Positions 5,849 through 6,001 of a stretch of 6,001 nucleotides of DNA are shown here, one piece after another. Under the pieces are notes generated by a model. The model searched no databases. It saw only the letters and a program-made list of their open reading frames with translations, and had not been told where the DNA came from. Each line of letters starts with the position of its first letter. Positions within the stretch are counted from its first letter, which is position 1. The stretch lies in contig JAKBHQ010000257.1 of NCBI GenBank assembly GCA_021836665.1, positions 1 to 6,001 on the forward strand, read 5' to 3'. Source of the DNA: Thermoplasmata archaeon (lineage in GTDB: Bacteria > Actinomycetota > Acidimicrobiia > Acidimicrobiales > Acidimicrobiaceae). The position numbers and the translations under genes were made by a program.

Positions 5849-5920
5849 GCCCCCGTAGCTCAGGGGATAGAGCATCGGTTTCCTAAACCGTGTGCGCAGG
5901 TTCGAATCCTGCCGGGGGCA
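5849..5920 (+). tRNA. tRNA-Arg (anticodon CCT)
   Basis: A full cloverleaf of 72 nt without CCA. The acceptor stem GCCCCCG pairs perfectly with CGGGGGC, the D-arm is GCTC/GAGC, and the anticodon loop is TTCCTAA (anticodon CCU, reading AGG). The T-arm GCAGG/CCTGC encloses TTCGAAT, and the discriminator is A. The variable loop has only four bases and the outermost anticodon-stem pair is a U-U mismatch. The next bases are CTT, so CCA is not encoded. It follows xseB by 98 nt on the same strand. I see no clear terminator in that gap or in 5921-6001. Confidence 0.95.
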
Positions 5921-6001
5921 CTTTGTATTCTTTCTTCGGCCTACTGCTGATCAACTGATTCGATCCCATGAGGCATAACCGAACGCCGTCCCTTTTCTAG
6001 T

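Noticed and set aside
5935..5983. TTCGG/CCGAA pairing downstream of tRNA-Arg(CCT)
   Set aside because: Only 5 bp across a loop of about 39 nt; expected by chance.

Overview
This is bacterial chromosomal DNA of roughly balanced base composition, densely packed, with several non-ATG starts (TTG for the PHA synthase; GTG for the membrane protein and both exonuclease VII subunits). Nothing in the window fixes the taxon. The non-ATG starts and the divergent XseA would fit a deep-branching actinobacterium (for example a moderate-GC acidimicrobial lineage), but that is a weak inference. I see no transposase, integrase, CRISPR array, phage gene or direct-repeat boundary, and all six protein genes are intact.

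Layout. Positions 1-330 hold two minus-strand tRNA genes, Lys(CTT) and His(GTG), both with an encoded CCA. A divergent promoter region follows (328-510), containing an imperfect inverted repeat at 418-436. From 511 to 2432 a plus-strand operon encodes a very short PHA-synthase partner subunit of PhaE/PhaR type (99 aa), a class III/IV-type PHA synthase PhaC (360 aa, Cys148-Asp302-His331) and a GNAT acetyltransferase. A tRNA-Arg(TCT) follows on the same strand. A convergent gap (2551-2751) with a strong long-range inverted repeat separates it from a minus-strand gene for an unrecognised six-helix membrane protein with a predicted exported C-terminal domain. A second divergent region (3841-4063) carries a perfect 7-bp hairpin in the membrane gene's leader. 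The plus-strand pair xseA-xseB (exonuclease VII) overlaps by 8 nt and is followed by tRNA-Arg(CCT).

How the genes work together. The small subunit and PhaC should form the polymerase that converts (R)-3-hydroxyacyl-CoA into polyhydroxyalkanoate storage polyester. The acetyltransferase is only linked to them by position. XseA and XseB form the single-strand DNA exonuclease VII. The four tRNAs are translation housekeeping, and both Arg isoacceptors read AGR-type codons. The window is mostly ordinary core chromosome. The items most worth a second look are the miniature PHA-synthase partner, the orphan membrane protein, and the unexplained structured intergenic repeat.
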